A stretch of 64,000 nucleotides of DNA from JADJYF01 sp965278995 (GCA_965278995.1 OZ257136.1:2480001-2544000); one strand, 5' to 3'; shown: positions 1-9,323, counted from the stretch's first letter. Notes: generated from the sequence alone by a model not told the origin. Numbers and translations: made by a program.

Positions 1-434
1 TAGATCGAGACACCGTCAAGAAACGCGAGCGTGCGTTGCTGTAGCGAGCTCGTTCCGGGCTCCGCAACAAACGCCAGTCTCAACTCCCCGGCGTCGGCGA
101 CAAACTGGTCCGACAGCGGAATCATGGTTTCTACCGCGGTCAGCGTGCGCTGCGCGGCGTCCTCGGTTTTCTCGATGACATAGTGCAATCTGGCACGCGC
201 GTCCGGCATACATTCCCGCGCGAGCGAAGCCAGATGTTCATCGGCAACCAGCGCACCGAATGTATCATGCAGTTCGCGCGTCAATTTGCCTATTTCCTGG
301 AACAGGACTTCGAAACGAGCATCGTTCAACGCGCCGATCAGGTCGTTAGTGACGACGTTGTCGCCGGATTCGATAGCGTCGACCAGACGCCGCGCGAGTT
401 CCAGATTGTCCTGTAGCGCTGCCGACTGACTCAT
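1..434 (-). CDS. cheZ: Chemotaxis phosphatase CheZ (3' end beyond window)
   Basis: I translated this ORF by hand from an ATG at 434; it stays open to the left edge, so the C-terminus, including the CheY-binding tail, is missing. About 144 residues are visible: an N-terminal helical stretch (SAALQDNLELARRLVDAIES) and, near residue 85, the family's characteristic segment ARLHYVIEKTEDAAQRTL. In known CheZ proteins this helix forms the four-helix bundle that dephosphorylates CheY-P. It lies 19 nt downstream of cheY, the usual gammaproteobacterial order fliA-cheY-cheZ(-cheA). Its presence argues for a gamma- or betaproteobacterial chemotaxis system, since most alphaproteobacteria lack CheZ. Confidence 0.9.
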   Translation of the reverse strand, partial: MSQSAALQDNLELARRLVDAIESGDNVVTNDLIGALNDARFEVLFQEIGKLTRELHDTFGALVADEHLASLARECMPDARARLHYVIEKTEDAAQRTLTAVETMIPLSDQFVADAGELRLAFVAEPGTSSLQQRTLAFLDGVSI

Positions 435-453
435 TCCTCGTCCTCATGTTCCG

Positions 454-846
454 TTATGCAGCGGCACCGACACGTTCGAAAATTTTGGCGATCTTCTGCT
501 CCAACGTCTGCGCCGTGAACGGTTTGACGATGTAGCCGTTGACGCCGGCTTCAGCCGCGTAAACGATTTGTTCGCGGCGGGCCTCGGCGGTCACCATCAA
601 TACCGGCAGAGCAGCCAGCGCCGGGTCGGCGCGGATCTGCTTCAGCAACTCGATTCCTTCCATGATCGGCATATTCCAGTCCGTGATCAGGAAGTCGAAT
701 TTGCCGGTCTTCAGCATAGGCAGCGCCGTACTGCCATCGTCGGCTTCTTCCATATTGTTGTAGCCGAGATCGCGCAGCAGATTCTTGATAATCCGACGCA
801 TCGTCGAGAAGTCATCGACGACGAGGATCTTCATGTTCTTGTCCAC
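454..846 (-). CDS. cheY: Chemotaxis response regulator CheY
   Basis: A single-domain receiver of 130 residues that carries the phospho-signal from CheA to the motor switch protein FliM. The acidic pair is at residues 11-12, the phospho-acceptor Asp56 lies in FLITDWNMP, the switch Thr is about residue 85 (MVTAEA), and the invariant Lys108 lies in YIVKPF. TDWNMP followed by NGYIVKPF is diagnostic of flagellar CheY rather than of a general receiver. It sits 48 nt downstream of fliA and 19 nt upstream of cheZ, so it is probably transcribed with the flhA-flhF-flhG-fliA block. Confidence 0.97.
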   Translation of the reverse strand: MDKNMKILVVDDFSTMRRIIKNLLRDLGYNNMEEADDGSTALPMLKTGKFDFLITDWNMPIMEGIELLKQIRADPALAALPVLMVTAEARREQIVYAAEAGVNGYIVKPFTAQTLEQKIAKIFERVGAAA

Positions 847-894
847 GGTTACCTCCAGGTACCCTGGTGTGATGCGCTGGCGTCGATGACTCGC

Positions 895-1641
895 TCAGCC
901 CGCTTCGGTCCATTCCGACATGCGTGACTTGAGCCGGATCAATGCCTGCGAATGGATCTGGCAGACCCGCGATTCGCTAACGCCAAGCACTTCGCCGGTT
1001 TCGCGCAGATTGAGCTCTTCTCTGTAGTACAGGGACATGACCAGCCGTTCGCGCTCGGGCAGGCTATTGATAGCGTCCGCAAGCGCCTGCTTGAACATGG
1101 CGTTTTCGACCATTTCGGGTGGCTCCGGGATCTTGCCGTTCAGACCCTCGGTCATCCCTTCTTCACCGGCCGGCAGATCTTCGAAACTGAAGACGCGATA
1201 GCCAGTAGCGTCCTGCAGCGTGTGATAGTAGTCGTCGAGAGACATGCCGACTTCGTCGGCCACTTCGGCATCGCGGGCGTCGCGACCGTGACGGGCTTCG
1301 ACATCGGCCACCGCTTTGGTGATCGCCCGGACCTTGCGATGCAGTGAACGCGGTGCCCAGTCGCCTTTGCGGATCTCGTCGAGCATGGCACCACGGATGC
1401 GGATCCCGGCATACGTCTCGAAGCTCGCACCCTGCGAGGCATCGTAGTTGCGCGACGCTTCCAGCAGGCCAATCATGCCTGACTGAATGAGATCATCGAC
1501 CTGCACCGTGGGGGGCAAGCGCGTCATCAGGTGATACGCAATGCGTTTGACCAGTGGCGCATAATCGCCAACCAGATCTTTTTGACTGCGATCGGCCAGG
1601 CCGCAGCCGGCCGTCTTTTTGTATGCCGCCAAATTCTTCAT
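895..1641 (-). CDS. fliA: Flagellar sigma-28 factor FliA
   Basis: RNA polymerase sigma factor of 248 residues directing late flagellar and chemotaxis transcription. Region 2 is visible around residues 30-85 (VKRIAYHLMTRLP, DDLIQSGMIGLLEA, YAGIRIRGAMLDEIR). Region 4 is near the C-terminus (LPERERLVMSLYYREELNLRETGEVLGVSESRVCQIHSQA, quoted here only as the helix-turn-helix region, about residues 195-235). The length is usual for FliA. The ATG overlaps the flhG stop by 4 nt, implying translational coupling. Its antagonist FlgM is encoded at 36923-37243, and a FliA-like promoter lies before flgM. Confidence 0.97.
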   Translation of the reverse strand: MKNLAAYKKTAGCGLADRSQKDLVGDYAPLVKRIAYHLMTRLPPTVQVDDLIQSGMIGLLEASRNYDASQGASFETYAGIRIRGAMLDEIRKGDWAPRSLHRKVRAITKAVADVEARHGRDARDAEVADEVGMSLDDYYHTLQDATGYRVFSFEDLPAGEEGMTEGLNGKIPEPPEMVENAMFKQALADAINSLPERERLVMSLYYREELNLRETGEVLGVSESRVCQIHSQALIRLKSRMSEWTEAG

Positions 1642-2498
1642 GACAGGGCTACCCTCCCAAATGTCGCTGACCGGGCCATGCGCTCGACAAAAAATTCCTG
1701 ACGTCCGCTGGCCCAGCGCGGTATAGGCCAGTTATCGGTCGTGCGTGCGAGATTCTTGAATGCGCGCGCGGCCGGTCCACCAGGGAAAGCTTCGACCACG
1801 CACTGGCGTCGCCTGACGGCCTGGGCGAGCTGCGGGTCGAACGGGATCTGGCCTGCATAATCCAGGCTCACATCCAGATATCTATCGGTTACGTCGAGCA
1901 GTCTGGAGAACAGACGCAGTGCGGCCCGTTCTTCGTGGGCCATGTTGACCAGCACACGGAAGCGGTTACGGCCTGACCGCTGGTTGAGCACCTTGATGGT
2001 GGCGTACGCATCGGTCAACGAGGCCGGGTCGTCGCACACCACCACCAGGACTTCCTGCGAGGCGTCGCAAAACTGCAGGGAATTGGCGGCAATCCCGGCC
2101 GCCGTATCGACAACCATGAAATCGACTTCGCGCTCGAGCACGCTGAATGCGCTGATCAGACCGGCGCGCTCGAACTCGGTGAGTTCGGCCATGCGCTGAA
2201 TCCCGGACGCTGCCGGGATAATCTGGATACCGGCCGGACCATTGACGAGAACGTCCGCCAGCTCGCATTCGCCATCGATGACATGTGCCAGCGAACGCTC
2301 TGGTGTGATCCCGAGGAGTACATCGACATTGGCGAGACCGAGATCGGCATCGAGCAGCACGACGGAATGGCCCAGGCTGCGGAGCGCCACGGCCAGATTG
2401 ATGGAGACGGTGGTCTTGCCGACACCACCTTTACCGCTGGTTACGGCCAGTACCCGCGTTGCTTCGCTGCCGCGAACGGATGGCATGACGCTGCTCAT
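1638..2498 (-). CDS. flhG: Flagellar number regulator FlhG (FleN, MinD-like ATPase)
   Basis: A 286-residue MinD/ParA-type ATPase that, in polar flagellates, limits flagellar number through FlhF and through FleQ. The deviant Walker A motif is SGKGGVGKTT (about residues 22-31). A switch segment LLDADLGLANVDVLLG and a Walker-B-like segment FMVVDTAAGI follow. The short N-terminus lacks an obvious FlhF-activating DQAxxLR helix, as in Pseudomonas-type FleN. It overlaps flhF by 4 nt upstream and fliA by 4 nt downstream, so flhF-flhG-fliA behave as one coupled unit. Confidence 0.95.
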   Translation of the reverse strand: MSSVMPSVRGSEATRVLAVTSGKGGVGKTTVSINLAVALRSLGHSVVLLDADLGLANVDVLLGITPERSLAHVIDGECELADVLVNGPAGIQIIPAASGIQRMAELTEFERAGLISAFSVLEREVDFMVVDTAAGIAANSLQFCDASQEVLVVVCDDPASLTDAYATIKVLNQRSGRNRFRVLVNMAHEERAALRLFSRLLDVTDRYLDVSLDYAGQIPFDPQLAQAVRRRQCVVEAFPGGPAARAFKNLARTTDNWPIPRWASGRQEFFVERMARSATFGRVALS

Positions 2499-3715
2499 GC
2501 CGGAAACGCCTGTTCGTAACTTCCTCGGTGACCCGGCATCGGCGCTGATTTGGCCAGTTCGACTGTTCGCTCGATGAGCGCGCGTGCGTCGACAACGTCC
2601 AGATCGTCCGGTACGCGCTGGCCAGCGCTAGTGTAGGCCAACGGCAGACCAGCTTCGATGATGGCGGACAGTGACGGGCCTAGGGTTGCGGCTTCGTCGA
2701 GTTTGGTCAGGATACAGCCGGAAAGATCCAGACTGGCCGTCACTTTGAACAGTTTGGTCGAAGCCAGATAATCGGTTGTTGCCGACATCACGTTGTAGCA
2801 CTGGACGTCTGCGCCGAGGTGGTCGAGTTCGTCGGCGAGTTCGCGAAAGCGGTGGTCGTCCGGCGCGTTTCCGGGCGTATCGATCAGGATCAGCCGGCGT
2901 GCGCTGAGCTCGTCGAGCTGAGTGGACAGTTCGGCAACGTCGCGCGCCGTCAATACGACTGCGCCGATCAGCCGCCCGAATGCTTTCATCTGCTGGTGCG
3001 CGCCAAGGCGACGGTCGTCCATAGAAACGATCGCAACTTTGTCCGAACCGTGTTTGAGCGCGTAGCGCGCAGCCAGTTTGCTGACCACGGTACTCTTGCC
3101 GACTCCGGTAGGGCCGAGCAACGCGATTCGACCACCTTCCCGCATGATCGGATCGTGCTGAGTGCGCAGGCGCATGACCAGCAACGCCAGTACGCGATGC
3201 CAACCGGCACGGTAATCGAGCTCGTCCGGTACTTTCTCAACCAGCGAGCGCGCGAGCCCGGGGCAGATCCCGACCTGCGAGAGCACACGCATCAGTCGCG
3301 CACGTAGCGGATGACGACCGCCGAAATCAGTCCAGGCGAGTCCCGACAACTGCGTTTCCAGCAGACCTTTCAGATTGCGCAGCTCTTCACGCATCTGTGC
3401 GACGGTGCCCGCATCAGTCCATAAGAATTCTTCAGTCGCATGCCCGGGTGGTAACAGCGGCTGACGGGCGATCCCGGTCTCGCCGGCAGGCTTTGCCGCA
3501 GCTTCCCGCTCGACGGCAAGATCCGGTCGCCGGCGCGGAACCTGTTGCACCGCCAGCTTGGCTGCCTCCTGTTCACTGAGCGCATCGGCCGTGATCAGTT
3601 CGACGCCGCCATCGACGTTGCGGTTGGACAAAATCAGGACATCCGGACCCTGGTCCTGCTTGATCATGTCGAGCGCCGAACGCATGGTCGAGGCGAAGTA
3701 GCGTTTCACCTTCAT
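2495..3715 (-). CDS. flhF: Flagellar SRP-like GTPase FlhF
   Basis: A 406-residue SRP-family GTPase that places the flagellum at the pole. I chose the ATG at 3715, which gives MKVKRYFASTMRSAL, the conserved FlhF N-terminus. The open frame extends 55 codons further but reads as unrelated sequence. The N-terminal B-domain is followed by the NG GTPase: G1 GPTGVGKSTVVSKLA, G3 LIDTPGN, and G4 LTKLDEA. Its stop overlaps the flhG start. With FlhG it predicts one or few polar flagella. The 97-nt gap to flhA shows no clear sigma54 element. Confidence 0.96.
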   Translation of the reverse strand: MKVKRYFASTMRSALDMIKQDQGPDVLILSNRNVDGGVELITADALSEQEAAKLAVQQVPRRRPDLAVEREAAAKPAGETGIARQPLLPPGHATEEFLWTDAGTVAQMREELRNLKGLLETQLSGLAWTDFGGRHPLRARLMRVLSQVGICPGLARSLVEKVPDELDYRAGWHRVLALLVMRLRTQHDPIMREGGRIALLGPTGVGKSTVVSKLAARYALKHGSDKVAIVSMDDRRLGAHQQMKAFGRLIGAVVLTARDVAELSTQLDELSARRLILIDTPGNAPDDHRFRELADELDHLGADVQCYNVMSATTDYLASTKLFKVTASLDLSGCILTKLDEAATLGPSLSAIIEAGLPLAYTSAGQRVPDDLDVVDARALIERTVELAKSAPMPGHRGSYEQAFPA

Positions 3716-3812
3716 CGCACGGATCCTTTCGCAGTGGTGAGTGTCATATTCCGGGTCGCTTGGCCTGTATCGTGTCGTGAAGTTGTCGCCAGTTGTTTGA
3801 CGGAATGGCGCA

Positions 3813-5921
3813 TCAAGCGCGCGCAGCGCCGTCGCCAACCGTTGCAACGATGCGGATCTGCGTCTCGCTCGGGACTTCATTGAAGCCCAGCACGTTCAAC
3901 CCTTTGATGGCCGAGCGTGCAAAGCGAACCAGGAATTCCCGCAGGTTATCCGCCACCAGCAGTACCGTCGGCTGACCCGCCAGTTCGCGCTGTTCATGCG
4001 CTTCGCGCAGCGAGCGCAGCAGGCGGTTGGCAAGATTCGGTTCGATGGTCATGGCAGCACTGGTCAGGGTTTCCATGGACTGAAGCAATATCCGTTCCAG
4101 TGAGAAATCCAAGGTGACGACTGGCAGCTCGCCGCGCGGACCGTTGATCTGTTGCACGATCAAACGCCCGAGCGCGACGCGCACGCGCGCGGTCAGCGTG
4201 GCCGGGTCCAACGTCTGTGGCGCGAACTCGGCCAGTACTTCAAGGATCGTGCGCACGTCGCGTACCGGGATCTGCTCGGCCAGCAGATTCTGCAGGACCT
4301 TGACCAGAACGCTGAGCGGCACAACTTTCGGGACCAGGTCTTCGACCAGCCGCGGATGAGTCTTTTTCAGGCCATCGAGCAGCTTCTGCGCTTCCTCATG
4401 GCCGATCAGGGCCTGGGCATGGTCCTGGATGATCTGACTCAGATGCGTTGCTATCACCGTGCTGGCGTCGACCACGGTATAACCCAGCGATTGCGCCTGC
4501 TCGCGCTGGTCATCGCCGATCCAGACTGCTTCCAGATCGAACACCGGGTCGCGCGTCACGGTACCTTTGAGTGTGCCGTAGACCTGGCCCGGATTGATCG
4601 CCATTTCCTTGTCCGGGTGGACCGTCGATTCGCCGATGATGGCGCCATGCATGGTGAGCTGATAGTGATTGGGCTCGAGGTCGAGGTTGTCGCGTATGTG
4701 TACCGCCGGGACCAGAAAACCGAGCTCCTGGGAAAGTTTCTTGCGCACACCTCGCAGGCGCCCGAGCAACTGCCCGTTCTGATTACGATCGACCAGCGGG
4801 ATCAGGCGATAGCCGACTTCGAGGCCAATAGCATCCGTTGGCAGGACATCGTCCCAGCTCAGCTCGGAACTTTCCGTCGGCGGTGGCGGTGGCGGCAACT
4901 CGCGTTCCTCGACGACCTGTGCCGAGGCGCGTTTGTGCAACCACCAGGCGACCCCAAGCGAGATACCGGCCATCGTCAGGAATGCGACGTTGGGCATGCC
5001 CGGAATGACGCCCATCAATGCGAGCACCCCACCCGACACAATCAGACTCTTCGGATTGCTGAACAACTGCGCGACGACTTCGTCACCGATATCCTGATCG
5101 GTCGAGACACGCGTAACCATCAGCGCCGAAGCTGTCGCGAGCAACAGCGACGGCAGTTGTGCGACCAATCCGTCGCCGATGGTCAACAGCGTGAACACGC
5201 GCATCGCATCGCCGAAAGCCATGTCGTGTTGCGCCATACCGATGATCAGGCCACCAATGATGTTGGCGAAGAGAATGAGAATGCCGGCGATCGCGTCGCC
5301 GCGAACGAATTTGCTGGCGCCATCCATGGCACCGTAGAAATCTGCTTCCTGGGCAACTTCTCGACGGCGCAGCTTGGCCTCGCTCTGATTGATGATGCCG
5401 GCGTTGAGGTCAGCATCGATGGCCATCTGCTTTCCCGGCATTGCATCGAGCGTAAAGCGCGCGCTGACTTCCGAGATGCGCCCAGCGCCTTTCGTAATGA
5501 CGACGAAATTGATGATGACAAGGATGGCGAAAACGACGAAGCCGACCGCGTAGTTGCCACCAACGACGAACTCGCCGAAAGATTCGATAACGTGGCCGGC
5601 TGCGCCAGTGCCAGTATGGCCATGCAACAGCACCACACGGGTCGAGGCAATGTTCAAGGTCAGACGAAGCAGCGTGGTCACCAGCAGCAGCGTCGGAAAC
5701 ACCGCGAAATCGAGCGGTCGACGACTGTAAATCGACGCCAGCAGCACGATCAGCGATAGCGAGATGTTGAAGGTGAACAGAATATCGAGCAGGAACGGCG
5801 GCAGCGGCAACACCATCATGGCCAGCATTGCGAGCAGCAACAGCGGCGCTCCGACGCCCCAGCGCTGTATGCTGATCAACATGCCGATCCCGCCGGCTGG
5901 TTTTGCGATGCTGCCTGCCAT
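3813..5921 (-). CDS. flhA: Flagellar export gate protein FlhA
   Basis: Large export-gate subunit, 702 residues. The N-terminal half holds about eight membrane segments (for example from residues 20 to 60), and the C-terminal half is the cytosolic substrate and chaperone docking domain. The conserved cytosolic loop of the FHIPEP family is clear: RISEVSARFTLDAMPGKQM followed by DADLNAGIINQSEA. FlhA forms the nonameric ring through which rod, hook and filament subunits enter the FliPQR-FlhB gate. It begins 11 nt after flhB. A long antisense open frame covers this gene but carries no recognisable protein. Confidence 0.98.
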   Translation of the reverse strand: MAGSIAKPAGGIGMLISIQRWGVGAPLLLLAMLAMMVLPLPPFLLDILFTFNISLSLIVLLASIYSRRPLDFAVFPTLLLVTTLLRLTLNIASTRVVLLHGHTGTGAAGHVIESFGEFVVGGNYAVGFVVFAILVIINFVVITKGAGRISEVSARFTLDAMPGKQMAIDADLNAGIINQSEAKLRRREVAQEADFYGAMDGASKFVRGDAIAGILILFANIIGGLIIGMAQHDMAFGDAMRVFTLLTIGDGLVAQLPSLLLATASALMVTRVSTDQDIGDEVVAQLFSNPKSLIVSGGVLALMGVIPGMPNVAFLTMAGISLGVAWWLHKRASAQVVEERELPPPPPPTESSELSWDDVLPTDAIGLEVGYRLIPLVDRNQNGQLLGRLRGVRKKLSQELGFLVPAVHIRDNLDLEPNHYQLTMHGAIIGESTVHPDKEMAINPGQVYGTLKGTVTRDPVFDLEAVWIGDDQREQAQSLGYTVVDASTVIATHLSQIIQDHAQALIGHEEAQKLLDGLKKTHPRLVEDLVPKVVPLSVLVKVLQNLLAEQIPVRDVRTILEVLAEFAPQTLDPATLTARVRVALGRLIVQQINGPRGELPVVTLDFSLERILLQSMETLTSAAMTIEPNLANRLLRSLREAHEQRELAGQPTVLLVADNLREFLVRFARSAIKGLNVLGFNEVPSETQIRIVATVGDGAARA

Positions 5922-5932
5922 GACTGATTACC

Positions 5933-7051
5933 TTAAAATGACATTTCCTGCGGGATCGGAAGATCGACCGGTTGCACCAGATCGCGCGCACCGGCACGAA
6001 GCTGGAACACATAGGCGAGTACGCGGGCAACGGCCACATACAGGCCAGCCGGGATCTCTCGATTGATTTTTGTCGTGTGATAGATGGCACGTGCGAGAGG
6101 TGGCGCTTCAACCGTTTGAATGCGGTGCTGAGCCGCTATTGCGCGAATGTTGCGCGCGACGTCATCGATACCTTTGGCCAGTACGACCGGAGCGCGCATC
6201 GTAGCCGGGTCGAAACGCAACGCTACGGCATAGTGTTCAGGGTTGGTGACGATCACATCCGCTTTCGGGATCTGCTCCATCATGCGTCGACGGGCGACTT
6301 CCTGCTGCATCGCGCGGATGCGCCCTTTCATCTCCGGCGATCCGTCGGTCTCTTTCGATTCCTCGCGCAACTCCTGTTTCGACATGCGCAGCTGCTTGGC
6401 GTGCTGCCACAGCTGCAGCGGCACGTCAATCAACGCCAACACGACCGTAGCGGCGCTGACGATGCAGAACACTTCGAACAGGATGCGCCCGGTGGCAGCG
6501 AGACTGACCCCGATATCGCCGCGACCTAGCGCGAGCAGTGCGCTCTGTTCCCGTTTGAGCGCAAGTACCAACAGAGCCATGATCAGCACAAACTTGGCCA
6601 GCGCTTTCAGCATTTCGAGTATGCCTTTCATGCCGAATACGCGACTCAGACCCTGCCACGGGTTGAGACGTGAGAATTTCGGCACGAACGCATCGCTGCT
6701 CAACACCCAACCGCCGAGTGCCAGCGGCGCAACGAGCGCGAGCACTGCCGCGGCCAGCAGCAGTGGCGCCAACGCGACCAACGCATGCATGATCACTTCT
6801 ACCAGCCGCTGCGGGCCCGCTGCGTCGTTGAAAATGACTGCGCGCGGGAGGCTGAAATTCGCGCTCATGGCCTGCGCGAGGCCGTTCATCAGCGAGCCGC
6901 CGCTCAGGTAAAGCACGGCGCCGCCGCCGAACAACAGGAACATCGTCGAGAGTTCGCGTGATCGTGCGACCTGACCTTGATCGCGTGCATCTTGTTCCCG
7001 TTTGGCCGTCGCCTGTTCGGTGCGGTCCTCCTGGTCGCCCGGCCCAGCCAT
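5933..7051 (-). CDS. flhB: Flagellar export switch protein FlhB
   Basis: Substrate-specificity switch of the export apparatus, 372 residues. It has four membrane segments in residues 35-210 and a C-terminal cytosolic domain. The autocleavage site, usually Asn-Pro-Thr-His, reads Asn270-Pro271-Glu272-His273 in VTNPEHYAVALRF. The scissile Asn-Pro is kept and the Thr is replaced by Glu. The N-terminus (GPGDQEDRTEQATAKREQDA) is the conserved export-associated segment. It follows fliR by 2 nt. Together with FliK (11575-12618) it sets hook length. Confidence 0.97.
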   Translation of the reverse strand: MAGPGDQEDRTEQATAKREQDARDQGQVARSRELSTMFLLFGGGAVLYLSGGSLMNGLAQAMSANFSLPRAVIFNDAAGPQRLVEVIMHALVALAPLLLAAAVLALVAPLALGGWVLSSDAFVPKFSRLNPWQGLSRVFGMKGILEMLKALAKFVLIMALLVLALKREQSALLALGRGDIGVSLAATGRILFEVFCIVSAATVVLALIDVPLQLWQHAKQLRMSKQELREESKETDGSPEMKGRIRAMQQEVARRRMMEQIPKADVIVTNPEHYAVALRFDPATMRAPVVLAKGIDDVARNIRAIAAQHRIQTVEAPPLARAIYHTTKINREIPAGLYVAVARVLAYVFQLRAGARDLVQPVDLPIPQEMSF

Positions 7052-7053
7052 GG

Positions 7054-7830
7054 TCAGCGCGTACCAATGGCGAGGCGGGTGGTAGCAAACGCGCGTTCAA
7101 ACAGCGCTTCGCTGAATTCGCCGAAAGACGGCAACGTGACCAGCAGCAGGAAGACACCGACGATCAGCATGACCGGGAAACCGACTGCGAGCACGTTGAG
7201 CTGCGGTGCGGCGCGGGCCATGACGCCAAATGCGAAATTGATGGCGAGCAGTGCAACAACGATAGGCAGACTGAGCAACAGCCCATCGGCAATAAGTTGC
7301 GACGACCAGTCGAGGATCGCCCCGGCGCCGGCGGCTGTGATGCCTTGCGGCCCGACCGGCAGAAGCTCGAAGCTCTGGCCAAGCAGTTTGATCAGGACCA
7401 GGTGTGTATCGAGTGCAAAGAACAATAGCGTAGCCAGAATGATGTAAAGGTGTGAGAGCACCGGCACCTGGGCACCGGAGGTCGGGTCGACCATGGCGGC
7501 GAAACTCAAGCCCATCTGCTGCGCGATCAATTGCCCGGAAAACTCGAACACCACAAACACCAGGCGCAGCACCAGTCCGATAGTCGCGCCGACAACAAAC
7601 TGATGCATGGCAGTCAGCAGGCCGGTGCCGCCAAGCGGGTCGATGTCGGCCGCCGGTGCGATTCCAGGTACCAGCACTCCGGTCAGCGCCATCACCAGGA
7701 CCACGCGGATCCGTACCGGCACGGCGCGGGTACCGAGCACCGGCGCAGCCATGACGAATCCGGCAATGCGAATGAATGGCCATAACCACAGGCCGAGCAG
7801 CTGCAGGATTTGCGCTTCACTGAAAGTCAT
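7054..7830 (-). CDS. fliR: Flagellar export protein FliR
   Basis: Integral membrane protein of 258 residues, with about six hydrophobic segments, that forms the export gate with FliP and FliQ. Family features are the segment AAPVLGTRAVPVRIRVVLVM near residue 30, and FSGQLIAQQMGLSFAAMVDP (about residues 95-115), the latter typical of FliR/SpaR proteins. It lies between fliQ and flhB in the fliLMNOPQR-flhB order. The start ATG is followed by TFSEAQILQLLGLWLWPFIR, a normal N-terminus for the family. Confidence 0.96.
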   Translation of the reverse strand: MTFSEAQILQLLGLWLWPFIRIAGFVMAAPVLGTRAVPVRIRVVLVMALTGVLVPGIAPAADIDPLGGTGLLTAMHQFVVGATIGLVLRLVFVVFEFSGQLIAQQMGLSFAAMVDPTSGAQVPVLSHLYIILATLLFFALDTHLVLIKLLGQSFELLPVGPQGITAAGAGAILDWSSQLIADGLLLSLPIVVALLAINFAFGVMARAAPQLNVLAVGFPVMLIVGVFLLLVTLPSFGEFSEALFERAFATTRLAIGTR

Positions 7831-7861
7831 GCGCGGCGACCGGCCGGGTGACTGACCGAGA

Positions 7862-8131
7862 TCAACCGATCAGCGAAGGGATGGCCTGAAACAGGCGCAC
7901 CGTATAGTCGGTCAACGTGCCAAGCATGTAGGGACCGCCGATAACCAACGTTGCCACCGTTATCAGCAATTTCGGAATAAAGCTCAGCGTCATTTCGTTG
8001 ATCTGCGTGGCAGCCTGAAACAGGCTGACGAGCAGACCGACGATCAGCGCCGGGACCAGCAGCAGGCCCATCAGTACCAGCGTGAGTTCGAGTGCCTTGT
8101 TGCCGACAGTGAGGACAGTTTCAGGACTCAT
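7862..8131 (-). CDS. fliQ: Flagellar export protein FliQ
   Basis: Small membrane protein of 89 residues with two transmembrane helices, part of the helical FliP5-FliQ4-FliR1 gate. The family pattern is plain: an N-terminal SPETVLTVGNKALELTLVLM helix, then LLVSLFQAATQINEMTLSFIPK and a second helix ending GGPYML. The length matches the family exactly. It lies 17 nt after fliP and 31 nt before fliR in the same operon. Confidence 0.96.
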   Translation of the reverse strand: MSPETVLTVGNKALELTLVLMGLLLVPALIVGLLVSLFQAATQINEMTLSFIPKLLITVATLVIGGPYMLGTLTDYTVRLFQAIPSLIG

Positions 8132-8148
8132 GAAGCTGGCTCCTGCCG

Positions 8149-8904
8149 TCAGGCGTAGAAACTGGAAGCGAGTGTGCCGACGATCAGTGCCCAGCCATCG
8201 ACCAGCACGAACAACATGATCTTGAATGGCAGCGAGATGATCAGCGGTGAAAGCATCATCATGCCCATCGACATCAGAACACTGGCGACGACAAGGTCGA
8301 TGATCAGAAACGGCATGAATATAAGAAAGCCGATCTGAAAAGCGGTTTTCAGTTCACTGGTAATGAATGACGGCAGCAGAACTGTGAACGGCACATCGTC
8401 ACGGCTCTTCAGATCGCCGGTCCCAGACAATTCTGCGAATAGCGTCAGGTCGCTCTCGCGGGTCTGTTCAAGCATGAATTCGCGCAGTGGTGTCATTGCC
8501 CGCGGCAGTGCTTCGGTCGCACTCAACGAGTCACTGAGATAGGGTTCGAGCGCATCGGCATAAATGCGATCGGTAACCGGTGTCATGATGAAGAACGTCA
8601 TGAACAGTGCGAGTCCGACCAAGACCTGGTTTGAAGGTGTCTGCGCCGTGCCGAGTGCCTGGCGCAGGATAGCCAGCACGATGATAATGCGCGTGAACGA
8701 GGTCATGGCAAGCAGGATGGCCGGCAGCAGCGTCAGCGCCGTCATCAGCATCAATACCTGCAGGGTCAGCGAATAGGTCTGCGTACCGTCGCCATTGGTC
8801 GTCACCGACAGCGCATCGAATCCGGCTTGCGCTGCAGCAGCACTTGCGGGCACCGCGAGCAGAAGCACGGCCGTGGCGAGATATCTGGTCACGACAGGCT
8901 TCAT
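8149..8904 (-). CDS. fliP: Flagellar export protein FliP
   Basis: Core gate protein, 251 residues from the ATG at 8904. That start gives a cleavable signal peptide (MKPVVTRYLATAVLLLAVPASAAAA), as expected for flagellar FliP, and overlaps the fliO stop by 4 nt. The open frame extends upstream but runs through fliO in another frame and is not used. Conserved FliP blocks are visible: LTLLPAILLAMTSFTRIIIV, then ILRQALGTAQTPSNQVLVG, and FLIFMPFLIIDLVVASVLMS near the C-terminus. Confidence 0.97.
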   Translation of the reverse strand: MKPVVTRYLATAVLLLAVPASAAAAQAGFDALSVTTNGDGTQTYSLTLQVLMLMTALTLLPAILLAMTSFTRIIIVLAILRQALGTAQTPSNQVLVGLALFMTFFIMTPVTDRIYADALEPYLSDSLSATEALPRAMTPLREFMLEQTRESDLTLFAELSGTGDLKSRDDVPFTVLLPSFITSELKTAFQIGFLIFMPFLIIDLVVASVLMSMGMMMLSPLIISLPFKIMLFVLVDGWALIVGTLASSFYA

Positions 8905-9323
8905 GCACCGGCCGCGCGTGGTGGCTGCGCTGCGACAGCAAGCGCCTCGCCAAAAGTGGCGGGCGTGGTCGCAGCGGCACTGGCCGGAAACGCGTGCAAC
9001 GTTGCTATCCGGCCCGGGCACATGCCAATCAACACACGACGATCGTCGACTTCGACCAGCAGCAGCCGTTCGCGGGCACCAACCGGCAACGCTTCGACGA
9101 TGCGGATTCGACCAGCGCTCTGGCCGCGATACCCCTGCAGGCGTCGCGTTCCCCAGGCGGCAAGTGCGATCAGCGCCAGTACGATGCCGAGGCCGGCAAC
9201 GACCTGCACCGCCTGACCGGCGCCGACCGGCGAGCCGGCCGCCGCTGCACCCGGCGCCAGCAGCGCCAGCAGATTCGGCACGGCAAAACGGCACGCGGTC
9301 TTGAATGGCGAACGTGTGCTCAC
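8901..9323 (-). CDS. fliO: Flagellar biosynthesis protein FliO
   Basis: A 140-residue membrane protein that stabilises FliP during gate assembly. It shows an N-terminal hydrophobic or signal-like stretch, one strong transmembrane helix (VVAGLGIVLALIALAAWG, about residues 40-58), and the FliO domain signature RIRIVEALPVGARERLLLVE followed by VLIGMCPGRIATLH. FliO is poorly conserved, but position and domain pattern agree. It overlaps fliN by 4 nt and fliP by 4 nt. Confidence 0.93.
   Translation of the reverse strand: MSTRSPFKTACRFAVPNLLALLAPGAAAAGSPVGAGQAVQVVAGLGIVLALIALAAWGTRRLQGYRGQSAGRIRIVEALPVGARERLLLVEVDDRRVLIGMCPGRIATLHAFPASAAATTPATFGEALAVAAQPPRAAGA

Noticed and set aside
4152..5759. 535-codon plus-strand open frame
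   Set aside because: It is antisense to flhA, whose translation is unmistakable; the antisense product is charged, low-complexity and has no family features. Long antisense frames are common at this GC content.
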